Below, in pieces: positions 50,554 through 59,169 of a stretch of 64,000 nucleotides of DNA (within the stretch, counting starts at the first letter, position 1; each line of letters starts with the position of its first letter). The DNA lies in assembly GCA_022870705.1 (NCBI GenBank), contig CP072107.1, positions 742,501 to 806,500 on the forward strand. Direction: 5' to 3'. The notes under the pieces are model-generated. The model saw only the letters and a list, made by a program, of their open reading frames with translations, was not told the origin of the DNA and did not search any database. The DNA is from Oscillospiraceae bacterium CM. Its GTDB lineage: Bacteria > Bacillota > Clostridia > Oscillospirales > Oscillospiraceae. The position numbers were made by a program, and so were the translations under genes.

Positions 50554-50913
50554 TTACGCCCCGATGGCGCCCTTCGCGGTGCTCACGAGGGCGGTAAACG
50601 CCTCAGGCTCGTGGATGGCCATTTCGGAGAGCATCTTGCGGTTCATATCGATACCGGAGAGCTTCAGGCCGTGCATGAAGCGGGAGTAGTTCATCCCGTT
50701 CATTTTGCATGCGGCGTTGATACGGGAAATCCACAGCTGACGGTAGTCTCTTTTTTTGCGCTTGCGGCCGACATACGCGTAGGTGAGGGATTTCATGACG
50801 GCCTGATTGGCCATCTTATAATGGGTTGACTTGGCGCCCCAATAGCCCTTGGCGAGCTTTAAAATCTTATTTCTTCTTTTGCGCGTCATCATCGCGCCTT
50901 TAACTCTGGCCAT
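50554..50913 (-). CDS. rplT: 50S ribosomal protein L20
   Basis: 119 residues, AGGAGG upstream. [20 protein letters not shown], then [20 protein letters not shown] and [20 protein letters not shown], are the L20 signatures. It binds 23S rRNA early in assembly and in Bacillus represses its own operon through the leader RNA. Last of three genes. Confidence 0.97.
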   Translation of the reverse strand: MARVKGAMMTRKRRNKILKLAKGYWGAKSTHYKMANQAVMKSLTYAYVGRKRKKRDYRQLWISRINAACKMNGMNYSRFMHGLKLSGIDMNRKMLSEMAIHEPEAFTALVSTAKGAIGA

Positions 50914-50925
50914 TGTAAAACCTCC

Positions 50926-51135
50926 TTATTTGTACGGGATCATGCGCTTGATAGCCGATTCGTTCGTCACGTCGGCATAGGCACCCTGCCGGAGGCCTCT
51001 CTTGCGCTTGGGGGATTTCCCGTGACCGTTGAGAAGGTGGCTCTTGTTCGCGTGCGCACGCTTGACTTTACCGGATTTTGTGAGACTGAATCTCTTTTTT
51101 GCCCCACTGTGGGTTTTAAGTTTAATCTTAGGCAT
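50926..51135 (-). CDS. rpmI: 50S ribosomal protein L35
   Basis: 69 residues from the ATG at 51135 (AAGGAG upstream). MPKIKLKTHSGAKKRFSLTK and HLLNGHGKSPKRKRGLRQ are typical. It lies between infC and rplT, 12 bases before rplT. Confidence 0.96.
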   Translation of the reverse strand: MPKIKLKTHSGAKKRFSLTKSGKVKRAHANKSHLLNGHGKSPKRKRGLRQGAYADVTNESAIKRMIPYK

Positions 51136-51184
51136 GGCTGGTACTCCTTCCAATTTAAACAATGCGAAAAAATCTCATCAAAAA

Positions 51185-51700
51185 TTACTTTGTCTTCGGG
51201 GACAGGAACATCGCCATGAACCGCCCCTCCAGCTTCGGATTCTTATCAACGGAGGCAAACTCGGCACAGCCTTCGGCAAATTTCTTTAAAAGATCCTCAC
51301 CGATGTTGGTGTGCGCCATCTCTCTGCCACGGAAACGAACCGTGACTTTCAGGCGGTCGCCGTCCTGCAGGAATTTAAGCCCGTTTTTCAGCTTGGTGTT
51401 AAAGTCATTGATGCCGATGCCGGGTGACATGCGGATTTCCTTGACTTCAACAATATGCTGATTTTTGCGTGCTTCCTTCTCCCGCTTGGCCTGCTCGAAA
51501 CGATACTTGCCGTAATCCATGATCTTGCAGACGGGCGGCGTCGATGTCGGCGCGATTTTCACGAGATCAAGCTCGCGCTCAAAGGCGATCTTCATCGCGT
51601 CGGCGGATGACATGATCCCAAGCTGGGCCCCGTCATCTCCGATGAGACGAATTTCCTTGTCACGAATATCCTCATTAATTTGATAAGACGTATTGCTGAT
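51185..51700 (-). CDS. infC: Translation initiation factor IF-3
   Basis: About 171 residues if started at an ATC codon at 51700, nine bases after AGGAGG. IF-3 homology begins exactly there (SYQINEDIRDKEIRLI), and no ATG/GTG/TTG fits; an upstream ATG at 51817 would add a leader-encoded tail without homology. infC is known for a rare AUU start that lets IF-3 repress itself; AUC would act alike. ICKIMDYGKYRFEQAKREKE-type linker and GRFMAMFLSPK confirm the family. Confidence 0.93.
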   Translation of the reverse strand: MSNTSYQINEDIRDKEIRLIGDDGAQLGIMSSADAMKIAFERELDLVKIAPTSTPPVCKIMDYGKYRFEQAKREKEARKNQHIVEVKEIRMSPGIGINDFNTKLKNGLKFLQDGDRLKVTVRFRGREMAHTNIGEDLLKKFAEGCAEFASVDKNPKLEGRFMAMFLSPKTK

Positions 51701-51716
51701 ATTAAAGCACCTCCTG

Positions 51717-51890
51717 TAATAAACCCGACAAAACAAAATGCGGATGCCAAAAGCACCCGCGTTCATGACGACGCTGTCCGGCAAAATACCGGAAAGGTTC
51801 CATGTTGACCACGGCACGCCAAGCGGCCGGGTGAGGACGGGGATGCCGTTCTGCTTTATTTTGACCCGTTTATTCTAACAAGGGCGACGC
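51717..51890 (-). promoter_or_regulatory. infC operon leader with attenuator
   Basis: Minus strand: hairpin GCGGGTGC-TTTTG-GCATCCGC (51740-51760) followed by ATTTTGTTTTGT, an intrinsic terminator ahead of the infC ribosome site. A TCCGG / CCGGA hairpin lies upstream. This fits the L20-responsive leaders of Firmicutes, though the L20-binding site itself was not resolved. Confidence 0.65.
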
Positions 51891-51993
51891 TGTTTGTCAA
51901 GAAAAACATTGCAATTTTCTCGTGCTGTGAGGAGCATAAATCGGTTTGATCAGGAGAATATAAACGTCACAAAGCTGCAAAAGGAGCACGTGT

Positions 51994-52428
51994 ATGACAA
52001 AAGGCAGGCGATCACCGGCCGTCTTTTTCAAATTTTCATCCCTCTTTCTGGCGGGCGGTCTCGTTTACGGAGCGTTGGAGCTTCTCTGGCGCGGGCGGAC
52101 GCATTGGTCCATGCTCTTGGCGGGCGGCGTCTGCGCCGTGTTTTTGTATTTGATTGCCGTCAAGCTGGGTGAGCCTGTCTGGAAAAAGTGGATCATGGGC
52201 GGTGCCGTTATCACAACGGTCGAATTTGTGACAGGCATTCTCGTCAACATTGTGCTCGGCTGGCATGTCTGGAGCTATGACGGCAACTGGGGCAATTTAT
52301 TCGGCCAGATTTGCCTCGTCTTCGCGCTTTTCTGGGTGCTCCTGTCAATTCCCGGCGTCTGGCTCATGCAGCTTGTCGGGCAGCGGGTTTTTCGTGAGGT
52401 CATACACGGGAGGCGGAAGAAGGCATGA
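51994..52428 (+). CDS. CmpB-type putative ABC transporter permease (PF06541-like)
   Basis: 144 residues. Four hydrophobic segments (FFKFSSLFLAGGLVYGALEL, WSMLLAGGVCAVFLYLIAV, IMGGAVITTVEFVTGILVN, ICLVFALFWVLLSIPGVWLM). The TGILVNIVLGWHVWSYDG and NLFGQICL stretches match the small membrane family named putative ABC-transporter type IV/CmpB. No ATPase is nearby, so the name may mislead. AAAGGAG lies upstream. It overlaps the next gene by four bases. Confidence 0.7.
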   Translation: MTKGRRSPAVFFKFSSLFLAGGLVYGALELLWRGRTHWSMLLAGGVCAVFLYLIAVKLGEPVWKKWIMGGAVITTVEFVTGILVNIVLGWHVWSYDGNWGNLFGQICLVFALFWVLLSIPGVWLMQLVGQRVFREVIHGRRKKA

Positions 52429-52910
52429 TGGACTTGACGGTCGTTGAAACTGGCGATGAAAACATCGCCGAACAGATTGCTGTAAGACTCGGGGAAGAAA
52501 AAAGCTACGGCGACAGCCTTTTCGTCAGAAAAGTCGGAACACTCGCTGATGTTGGCCGGGTCAAGCCCGATATCCTCGTCCTCTCCCCGTCGTCGTCGGC
52601 CGAACGCACCGGACAGACGGAAAAAACGCGCTGCGGCTTCTTGCTGCTGCCGGGAGATGCCGGTGGCAGCGGTGTTGAGGCCGACTGCGTCGTCACCTAC
52701 GGCATGTCGCCGAAAAATACGCTGACGCTCTCATCCATCGGTGAAGAGGCGTGCGTTTTGGCGTTGCAGCGCGAGCTGCCGACGGCGTCGGGCGGCGTTG
52801 TCGAGCGGCAGGAAATTAAAATCAGAGGCGGTCTGCGGCCGGATATCCTGTTGGCGGTTACAGGCGCGCTGCTGATATTGGGCCATTACCGGCCGGAGCC
52901 AAACGGGTAG
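52425..52910 (+). CDS. Hypothetical protein
   Basis: 161 residues, starting within the previous gene (ATGATG). No domain is recognised. The middle looks alpha/beta (VKPDILVLSPSSSAERTG, CGFLLLPGDAGG, ADCVVTYGMSPKNTLTLSSI). The last third reads like a substrate- or nucleotide-binding end (RQEIKIRGGLRPDILLAVTG, ALLILGHY). It is probably cytosolic and co-expressed with the small membrane protein before it. Confidence 0.65.
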   Translation: MMDLTVVETGDENIAEQIAVRLGEEKSYGDSLFVRKVGTLADVGRVKPDILVLSPSSSAERTGQTEKTRCGFLLLPGDAGGSGVEADCVVTYGMSPKNTLTLSSIGEEACVLALQRELPTASGGVVERQEIKIRGGLRPDILLAVTGALLILGHYRPEPNG

Positions 52911-52993
52911 TCTAACACTCATCCCCCGCACATATACTGTCCACAGATACGAGGTCGTGACGGACGTTTCTCACGGCTGAAGGGGTGGCAGAT

Positions 52994-53590
52994 TTGGAAG
53001 GGATGAATAATGTTGTCCAACTGTGCGGTTCGGTTGGAGACCGGCCAAAGTTTTCCCATCAGGGTGGCAGCGATAACTATTTTTCATTTCCACTCGAAGT
53101 CGAACGTCTCTCCGGCTATGTCGATACGATCAACGTGATCGTCCGGCAGGACCTGCTGGAGACCCTTGAAGTTGACGGCGGCAGCCATCTGGCCGTTTTC
53201 GGAGAGCTGCGCTCGTTCAACAATAAGCGCGGTGACGGTAGCCGGCTTGTCATCAGTGTTCTGGCCAAGGAGCTAACGTTCACCGACGACGAGGACACGA
53301 ACACCGTGGCGCTCACGGGCGTTCTCTGCAAGCGCCCGAACCTGCGTAAAACGCCGATGGGGCGGCAGATCTGCGATTTGATGCTCGCCGTCAACAGGCG
53401 TTACGGCCGCAGTGACTATCTGCCGTGCATTGCCTGGGGGCGGCTGGCCGAAAAAACGGCCGACCTAAAGGTCGGCGCACCGCTTACCCTTGAAGGGCGC
53501 ATTCAAAGCCGGACTTACATAAAAACGGAAAACAACATTCAAAATGAGCGGACGGCCTTCGAGGTGTCAATCGTCACCATCGTGCCATAA
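52994..53590 (+). CDS. SSB-like protein with two OB folds
   Basis: 198 residues from TTG 52994 (AAGGGGTGG upstream); ATG 53003 and GTG 52985 are alternatives. Two single-stranded-DNA-binding-like OB domains lie in tandem: residues ~5-95 (VVQLCGSVGDRPKF) and ~98-195 (VALTGVLCKRPNLRKTPMGR, YLPCIAWGRLAEKTADLK). The acidic tail that lets SSB recruit partners is absent. So this is a paralogue, not the main replication SSB; role unknown. Confidence 0.82.
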   Translation: MEGMNNVVQLCGSVGDRPKFSHQGGSDNYFSFPLEVERLSGYVDTINVIVRQDLLETLEVDGGSHLAVFGELRSFNNKRGDGSRLVISVLAKELTFTDDEDTNTVALTGVLCKRPNLRKTPMGRQICDLMLAVNRRYGRSDYLPCIAWGRLAEKTADLKVGAPLTLEGRIQSRTYIKTENNIQNERTAFEVSIVTIVP

Positions 53591-53616
53591 CGCACCGAAC
53601 ATCCTAGTGCTTTGTC

Positions 53617-53641
53617 AGGGCGGATTTTATCCGCCCTTTTT
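53617..53641. terminator. Bidirectional terminator
   Basis: AGGGCGGAT-TTT-ATCCGCCCT followed by TTTTT; between the convergent SSB-like and radical SAM genes. Confidence 0.9.
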
Positions 53642-54539
53642 ATACGCCGCTTAAATCAAAATTCGGTGTGTATTCTTCTTTTGCCGAAGACAGCTCCTGA
53701 AAAAAGCCGTCCTCAATGCCGGAGGATTCTAAATATGACGTTGCCGCCGCGTACTCTTCGGGCGTTAGGCGTCTCAAAAGCTCCGGGAATTTTTCAAGAT
53801 TGGAGATCGGTGTATACTGGCTCATCAGGGAAAACAAGACGTCGCCGTGATGGAACGTCTCCGAGACCCAGTCGATCACGCGATGTGTGTTGTCCAGCTG
53901 ACCCGGCAGGACAAGATGGCGGATGATGACGCCGCTTTTCAATAACCCGTCATCACCCACGACATATGGGCCCGTCTGGCGGAACATTTCTGCAATGGCG
54001 CGTTTGGCCGTCTCAGGATAATCAGCCGCGCCGGAATAGCGCGCCGCCGGGGCGGTGAGGGCATATTTAAAGTCCGGCAGATAGATTTGAATTTTGCTGT
54101 CAAACCGCCGGAGCGTCGAAACGCTGTCATATCCACCCGAATTCCAAACGACAGGGACAGGCAGGGAGGATGCGAGGGATGCGAAGACAGCCTCGGCAAA
54201 ATGCGTGGGGTTGACGAGATTGATGTTGTGCGCGCCCGTTGCAATCAGTTCCTCATAGATTTGACGCAGCCGCGCTATGGAAACCGGTTTGCCGAACCCG
54301 CCAAGACTGATGGCGCTGTTCTGGCAGTAGACGCAGCCGAGAGCGCACCCGGAGAAGAAAACGGCACCGGAGCCGTTTGTGCCGCTCAGGCACGGCTCCT
54401 CCCAAAAATGCAGCATAGCCTTTGCCACGACGGGGCGTCTGCCCATACGGCAGGCGCCGTCACCGCGCTCATCTTGGCGTTCGGCGTCGCAGCGCCGCGG
54501 GCAGACCGCGCATTTCTGACGCAATTTCATTTTAAACAC
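53640..54539 (-). CDS. Radical SAM protein (PflA-like activase family)
   Basis: 299 residues from a GTG. The cluster motif is CALGCVYC (CxxxCxxC) near residues 65-72 in FFSGCALGCVYCQN. An N-terminal cysteine set (CAVCPRRC ... C) may hold another metal. NINLVNPTHFAEAVFASLAS, VVWNSGGYDS and HLVLPGQLDNTHRVIDWV are typical of the YgiQ/PflA-like uncharacterised radical SAM group. Substrate unknown. Confidence 0.85.
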   Translation of the reverse strand: MFKMKLRQKCAVCPRRCDAERQDERGDGACRMGRRPVVAKAMLHFWEEPCLSGTNGSGAVFFSGCALGCVYCQNSAISLGGFGKPVSIARLRQIYEELIATGAHNINLVNPTHFAEAVFASLASSLPVPVVWNSGGYDSVSTLRRFDSKIQIYLPDFKYALTAPAARYSGAADYPETAKRAIAEMFRQTGPYVVGDDGLLKSGVIIRHLVLPGQLDNTHRVIDWVSETFHHGDVLFSLMSQYTPISNLEKFPELLRRLTPEEYAAATSYLESSGIEDGFFQELSSAKEEYTPNFDLSGV

Positions 54540-54566
54540 CTATCAGAATATTTTGTATCGCAATAA

Positions 54567-54597
54567 CAAAGGTCATACGCGCGGCGTATGACCTTTG
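54567..54597 (-). terminator. Terminator of the diguanylate cyclase gene
   Basis: CAAAGGTCATACGC-GCG-GCGTATGACCTTTG, perfect 14-bp stem just beyond the cyclase stop. Confidence 0.85.
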
Positions 54598-54601
54598 TTG
54601 C

Positions 54602-55759
54602 TTAAGGCAGCTGCAGCTCCAACTGGTGCATACTGCTTTTGTTTGCGCGCTTGTTCTCATACATGAGGTTGTCGACATGAATCTGAAACGCTTCGGCGCT
54701 TAATCGGGAGCGGTAATTGTAGACGGCGTAGCCCATACTGACGCCGATCTTGAATGGCGCGCAACTGGGTTCATTGTACTGCTCAAAACAGCGCTTGAGC
54801 CGCCCGACGATGGCTTCAAGCTCCTCCATGTCGGAAAGGTCGAGAATCACATAGAACTCGTCCCCGCCATACCGCGCGACAAAATCGTTCGAGCGGAGGC
54901 AGCTGCGGAGCAGGTCCGCGGTGGCTGCGAGAACACGGTCGCCCGTGTTGTGGCCATACGTGTCGTTAATATACTTAAAATTGTCAAGATCGAGAAGAAT
55001 GGCAGAAAAAGTGCGGTTCTCGGTACTGGCGCTGATTTTTTGCCTGATGTAGAATTCAAGGCCCTTGCGGTTATAGGTCCCTGTCAGAAAATCTGTATTC
55101 AGCCGGTCGTTTTGAATCGTGGCAAACGCAATGAGAATGGATAAAGCAGCCCCATTAAGGATGAGAGACGTCCCGTAATAAATCAGCTGAAGAACAATGC
55201 CGCTGAGCGGGAGGAGCGGGAGAAGCAGCAGCGATATCAGGTGCTTTCGTTCAATATTTTTATAATTGGCGATCACATAGATAAAAGACAAAACCATTAA
55301 GATGGCCGTTACCGTTACGGGCAGCCAGAAAAGCGGACCCCGTTGATAAATATTACCCGCGTCAATCGTGTAATACCAACCGAAAAACTGTGAGAAAACG
55401 AGAAGTACCGCGTTGACGGCGATAATGCCGGTGAGAACAGCTGCCCACTGCCGGATTTTTAATTTTTCGTCGTTAATCTGACTGTAGACATAGAGAAGCC
55501 AAAGCGACGGCATAACAGGCGCGAAGAGAAAAACAAGGAAATTTCCCGCATAGTTGGCGACCACATAAATGGTGCCCGGGTACCCGTCAAACCGGCTGAG
55601 AACATCCAATGAGAGCAGGACAATTGTCAGCTGGAGCATCATCATAAAGAGTTTTTGCTGGAGCAGCTCTTTTTCCGTGCTCATTTTGGCGTGAAAATAG
55701 ATGATGACAAGCACGGCCAAGGAATAGAAGTTTAAAATTAAATTCGTTGTAAAGCTCAA
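54602..55759 (-). CDS. Membrane diguanylate cyclase (GGDEF)
   Basis: 385 residues from a TTG (GAGGGTGA upstream). Seven hydrophobic segments fill residues 5-215. The GGDEF domain follows: LLDLDNFKYINDTYGHNTGD, and the intact active loop RYGGDEF near 308. RSND five residues before GGDEF fits the RxxD inhibitory site, so product feedback by cyclic di-GMP is expected. The membrane part is a 7TM sensor of unknown signal. There is no EAL domain. Confidence 0.9.
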   Translation of the reverse strand: MSFTTNLILNFYSLAVLVIIYFHAKMSTEKELLQQKLFMMMLQLTIVLLSLDVLSRFDGYPGTIYVVANYAGNFLVFLFAPVMPSLWLLYVYSQINDEKLKIRQWAAVLTGIIAVNAVLLVFSQFFGWYYTIDAGNIYQRGPLFWLPVTVTAILMVLSFIYVIANYKNIERKHLISLLLLPLLPLSGIVLQLIYYGTSLILNGAALSILIAFATIQNDRLNTDFLTGTYNRKGLEFYIRQKISASTENRTFSAILLDLDNFKYINDTYGHNTGDRVLAATADLLRSCLRSNDFVARYGGDEFYVILDLSDMEELEAIVGRLKRCFEQYNEPSCAPFKIGVSMGYAVYNYRSRLSAEAFQIHVDNLMYENKRANKSSMHQLELQLP

Positions 55760-55855
55760 ACAATCACCCTCTTGGCCTTACTAGGGGTTTAGAGCACTAT
55801 AGCATAAAACGTATGAATTTTCAAGCGTTTCAGGCAAAATTCGGGGCAAACGCCG

Positions 55856-57673
55856 CTAGCTTTTAACACCCTTCAGCGCCTTCATACGCAGGCTGTGGTC
55901 AAGAATGCTCTTGCGCAGGCGCAGATTCTGCGGTGTGACTTCCAAAAGCTCGTCGTCGGCGATGAACTCCAGGCACTGCTCTAAGCTCATAATCTTTGGC
56001 GGAATGAGGCGCAGCGCGTCGTCACTGCCTGATGCGCGCATGTTTGTCAGCTGCTTTTTCTTGCAGACGTTGACGGACATATCCTCTGCCTTTGGCGAAA
56101 CGCCGACAATCATCCCCGCGTAGACAGGCGTACCGGCGCCTATGAAAAGCGTGCCGCGCTCCTGCGCGCCGTACAGGCCGTAGGTGACGGCCTCGCCCGT
56201 TTCAAAAGCGATGAGCGAACCGGTATTGCGCCTGCTGATATCGCCCTTGAAAGGCTCGTACCGCTCAAAGAGGGAACTGAGAATCCCCTCGCCGCGCGTG
56301 TCGGTCAAAAACTCGTTTCGGTAACCGAACAGCCCGCGCGACGGGACAAGAAACTGAAGCTTCATGCGGTTGCCGACGGGCGTCATCTCCAAGAGGTCGC
56401 CGCGCCGCGCGCCAAGCTTTTCGATGACAGCCCCGACGCCCGTTTCCGGCACATCGACGACGACGCGCTCGACAGGCTCGTGCAGAACGCCGTCAATTTC
56501 TTTGTATAACACACGCGGCGGAGAGACCTGGAACTCATATCCCTCGCGGCGCATGGTCTCAATCAGGATTGAAAAGTGCATTTCGCCGCGCCCGGCGACG
56601 TTGAAGCTGTCGCTGTTATCGATTTCGGCAACGCGCAGGGAGACATCCTTGAGCGTCTCCTTTGTCAGCCGGTCGCGGATGTTGCGCGTTGTGACAAATT
56701 TGCCCTCGCGCCCGGCAAAAGGACTGTCGTTGACGGAGAAGGTCATTTCCATTGTCGGCGCGGAGATTTTGACAAATGGCAGCGGCTCGATGGCAGCGGT
56801 GTCACAAATCGTATCACCGATGGTAATATCGGCAATCCCCGATAAGGCGATGATGTTCCCGGCGGACGACGCCGTCACTGGTGTGCGGCTTAAACCGTCA
56901 AATTCGTAGATGGTGACGGCCTTTGCTTTTTTGACGGGCTTTTCACCGTGCGCGTCACAAACGGCGATTTCCTGATTCTGGCGGATGACGCCGCGCTCAA
57001 TGCGCCCGATCGCAATCCGCCCGACATACTCGTTGTAGTCAACGGACGAGACAAGCAGCTGTAGCGGCGCGTTATCGTCTGTCTCTGGCGCGGGGATATA
57101 CCCAACAATTGTTTCAAACAACGGTCTGAGATCGGTGCCGAGCTGCTCTGGCGCGTAAGAGGCGATGCCCTGACGTGCCGAGCAAAAGAGCATAGGGGAG
57201 TCAAGCTGCTCCTCCGTCGCGTCAAGATCGAGCAAAAGCTCCAAAACCTCGTCAATGACCTCGCCGATGCGCGCGTCCGGCCTGTCGATTTTGTTGACAA
57301 CGACGATGACGCGGTGGCCGAGCTCCAGCGCCCGCTGCAGAACAAAGCGCGTTTGCGGCATCGGGCCTTCCGCCGCGTCTACGAGTAAAATAACGCCGTT
57401 GACCATTTTTAAAATACGCTCCACCTCGCCGCCAAAGTCGGCGTGGCCGGGCGTATCGACGATGTTAATTTTTGTGTCGTCATAGACGACGGCCGTGTTT
57501 TTGGCGAGGATGGTGATACCGCGCTCGCGTTCGAGGTCGTTTGAATCCATCACGCGCTCCGCGACGGCCTGATTTTCACGGAAAACGCCGGACTGCTTGA
57601 GCATCTCGTCAACAAGCGTCGTTTTGCCGTGGTCAACATGGGCGATGATCGCCACATTTCTCAATTGTTTCAA
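55856..57673 (-). CDS. typA: GTPase TypA/BipA
   Basis: 605 residues from TTG 57673 (GGAG eight bases upstream). G1 AHVDHGKTT, switch RERGITILAKN, G3 DTPGHADFGGE, G4 VVNKIDRPDAR; EF-G-like domains and the BipA C-terminal GSDDALRLIPPKIMSLEQCL follow. It acts on ribosome assembly and stress or cold growth. Length matches the family. Confidence 0.96.
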   Translation of the reverse strand: MKQLRNVAIIAHVDHGKTTLVDEMLKQSGVFRENQAVAERVMDSNDLERERGITILAKNTAVVYDDTKINIVDTPGHADFGGEVERILKMVNGVILLVDAAEGPMPQTRFVLQRALELGHRVIVVVNKIDRPDARIGEVIDEVLELLLDLDATEEQLDSPMLFCSARQGIASYAPEQLGTDLRPLFETIVGYIPAPETDDNAPLQLLVSSVDYNEYVGRIAIGRIERGVIRQNQEIAVCDAHGEKPVKKAKAVTIYEFDGLSRTPVTASSAGNIIALSGIADITIGDTICDTAAIEPLPFVKISAPTMEMTFSVNDSPFAGREGKFVTTRNIRDRLTKETLKDVSLRVAEIDNSDSFNVAGRGEMHFSILIETMRREGYEFQVSPPRVLYKEIDGVLHEPVERVVVDVPETGVGAVIEKLGARRGDLLEMTPVGNRMKLQFLVPSRGLFGYRNEFLTDTRGEGILSSLFERYEPFKGDISRRNTGSLIAFETGEAVTYGLYGAQERGTLFIGAGTPVYAGMIVGVSPKAEDMSVNVCKKKQLTNMRASGSDDALRLIPPKIMSLEQCLEFIADDELLEVTPQNLRLRKSILDHSLRMKALKGVKS

Positions 57674-57705
57674 CTTTACAACTCCAATGCAATCAATGAA
57701 CAATC

Positions 57706-57735
57706 ATTATAGCATGTACTCAAGGTAAATTGCAA
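57706..57735 (-). promoter_or_regulatory. Promoter of typA
   Basis: Minus strand TTGCAA, 18-bp spacer, TATAAT. Confidence 0.6.
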
Positions 57736-57858
57736 ACGAATTGCCGCTTTTATCATGATATTGGCTTATCACGAAAAACGGGCTACCAAAAAGGGTCGTT
57801 TTAGTATATAATGTTGAAAAAATCTGCCCGGCGCCGGTCGGGCGAGTGGGGTAGCGCC

Positions 57859-58401
57859 ATGAATTTTTTTGAGGAGCCGATATCGTCAAAAACCGTTTTT
57901 CAGGGGCGCATCGTGAGCGTCCGGGACGATATGGCCCGGCTGCAAAACGGTAAGGAAGCCCACCGGGAGGTCGTCGAGCATCCGGGCGGCGTTGCTATTG
58001 TACCGCTCCTGCAAGACAACGGTGTGCTCATGGTGCGCCAATACCGCTACTGTATGAGCGAAGAGCTGCTTGAAATACCGGCCGGGAAGCTGGAATATGG
58101 CGAAGACCCGCTTGAGTGTGCCATCCGAGAGCTGTCGGAGGAGACGGGCTGTCAGGCTGAAAAGATGATCTATTTCGGGCCGATATATCCGTCACCCGGT
58201 TTTTCGCAAGAGATTTTGCACATCTATCTGGCGACGGGGCTTGTCCGTGGCGAAATGCACCTAGATGAAGACGAGTTTCTCAGCGTCGAGACCATCGCGC
58301 TGGAGGCGCTTATTGCTCAAATCATGGCCGGAGCGATCAAAGACGCCAAAACAATCATCGGCCTGATGAAGACAAAGCAATTTCTCGAGCAGTTATCTTA
58401 A
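57859..58401 (+). CDS. Nudix hydrolase, ADP-ribose pyrophosphatase type
   Basis: 180 residues from the ATG at 57859 (GTGGGG upstream). Complete Nudix box GKLEYGEDPLECAIRELSEE followed by TG, near residues 75-97, after PVEH-type VVEHPGGVAIVPLL. PSPGFSQEILHIYLA is typical of the ADP-ribose-cleaving branch. It is likely a housekeeping enzyme that clears ADP-ribose. A -10 like TATAAT lies about 50 bases upstream. Confidence 0.9.
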   Translation: MNFFEEPISSKTVFQGRIVSVRDDMARLQNGKEAHREVVEHPGGVAIVPLLQDNGVLMVRQYRYCMSEELLEIPAGKLEYGEDPLECAIRELSEETGCQAEKMIYFGPIYPSPGFSQEILHIYLATGLVRGEMHLDEDEFLSVETIALEALIAQIMAGAIKDAKTIIGLMKTKQFLEQLS

Positions 58402-58416
58402 AAAGGGGCGTTGGCT

Positions 58417-59097
58417 TTGAGCAAGACAATTCTCGTTGTCGACGATGAAAAGAATATTGTCGACATTATCAGTTTCAATCTCAAAAAAGAAGGCTATGAC
58501 ATTTTGACGGCGTTTGACGGGGAAAAAGCGCTCCAGCTTTGCAGCGAGGCCGCGCCCGACCTCATTTTGTTGGATGTCATGCTGCCCCGCCTGAACGGTT
58601 TTGAGGTCTGTTCAGCCATTCGAAAAACGGATTATAAAACGCCCATCATCATGCTGACGGCACGCGAGGAGGAGACGGACAAGGTTCTCGGCCTTGAGCT
58701 CGGCGCGGATGACTATATCACGAAGCCGTTTTCAATGCGCGAGGTTTTAGCCCGTGTCAAAGCCAATATCAGAAGGACGGGCCAGAGCGCCCCGCCGGAA
58801 ACGGTGAAAGAGGTTGGCATCGTCGTTGACGTGGAGCGGTATGACGTCTATGTGAGCGGCCGGAGCGCCGAACTCACGCAGCGCGAGTTTGAACTTTTCC
58901 GATTTTTGTACGCCGAGCCGGGCAAGGTTTACTCGCGGGAGGAGCTTTTGCACGAAGTTTGGCAATACGATTACCTCGGAGACCTCCGCGCTGTCGATGT
59001 CGCCGTCCGGCGGCTTCGCGAAAAAATCGAAAAGGACGCGGCAAAGCCCGAGTACATCATGACAAAGCGCGGCGTCGGCTACTATTACGGCGGCTGA
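58417..59097 (+). CDS. walR: Response regulator WalR-like (OmpR/PhoB class)
   Basis: 226 residues from TTG 58417 (AAGGGG upstream). Receiver domain with DDE near 10-12, phospho-acceptor in LILLDVMLP near 53 and TKPF lysine near 103. Winged-helix output domain follows (ELTQREFELFRFL, DVAVRRLREKIE). Partner of the histidine kinase 70 bases downstream. Together with YycH/YycI-like genes it looks like the essential WalRK cell-wall system. Confidence 0.88.
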   Translation: MSKTILVVDDEKNIVDIISFNLKKEGYDILTAFDGEKALQLCSEAAPDLILLDVMLPRLNGFEVCSAIRKTDYKTPIIMLTAREEETDKVLGLELGADDYITKPFSMREVLARVKANIRRTGQSAPPETVKEVGIVVDVERYDVYVSGRSAELTQREFELFRFLYAEPGKVYSREELLHEVWQYDYLGDLRAVDVAVRRLREKIEKDAAKPEYIMTKRGVGYYYGG

Positions 59098-59169
59098 CGG
59101 CGTGTATCCATAAAACGTGAGAATTTAAAACAAATCCGGTACGCCGGTTAAAGGATGGAGAGAGGACAC

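Noticed and set aside
56364-56909. 181-codon plus-strand frame
   Set aside because: Antisense to typA, whose GTPase motifs are complete.
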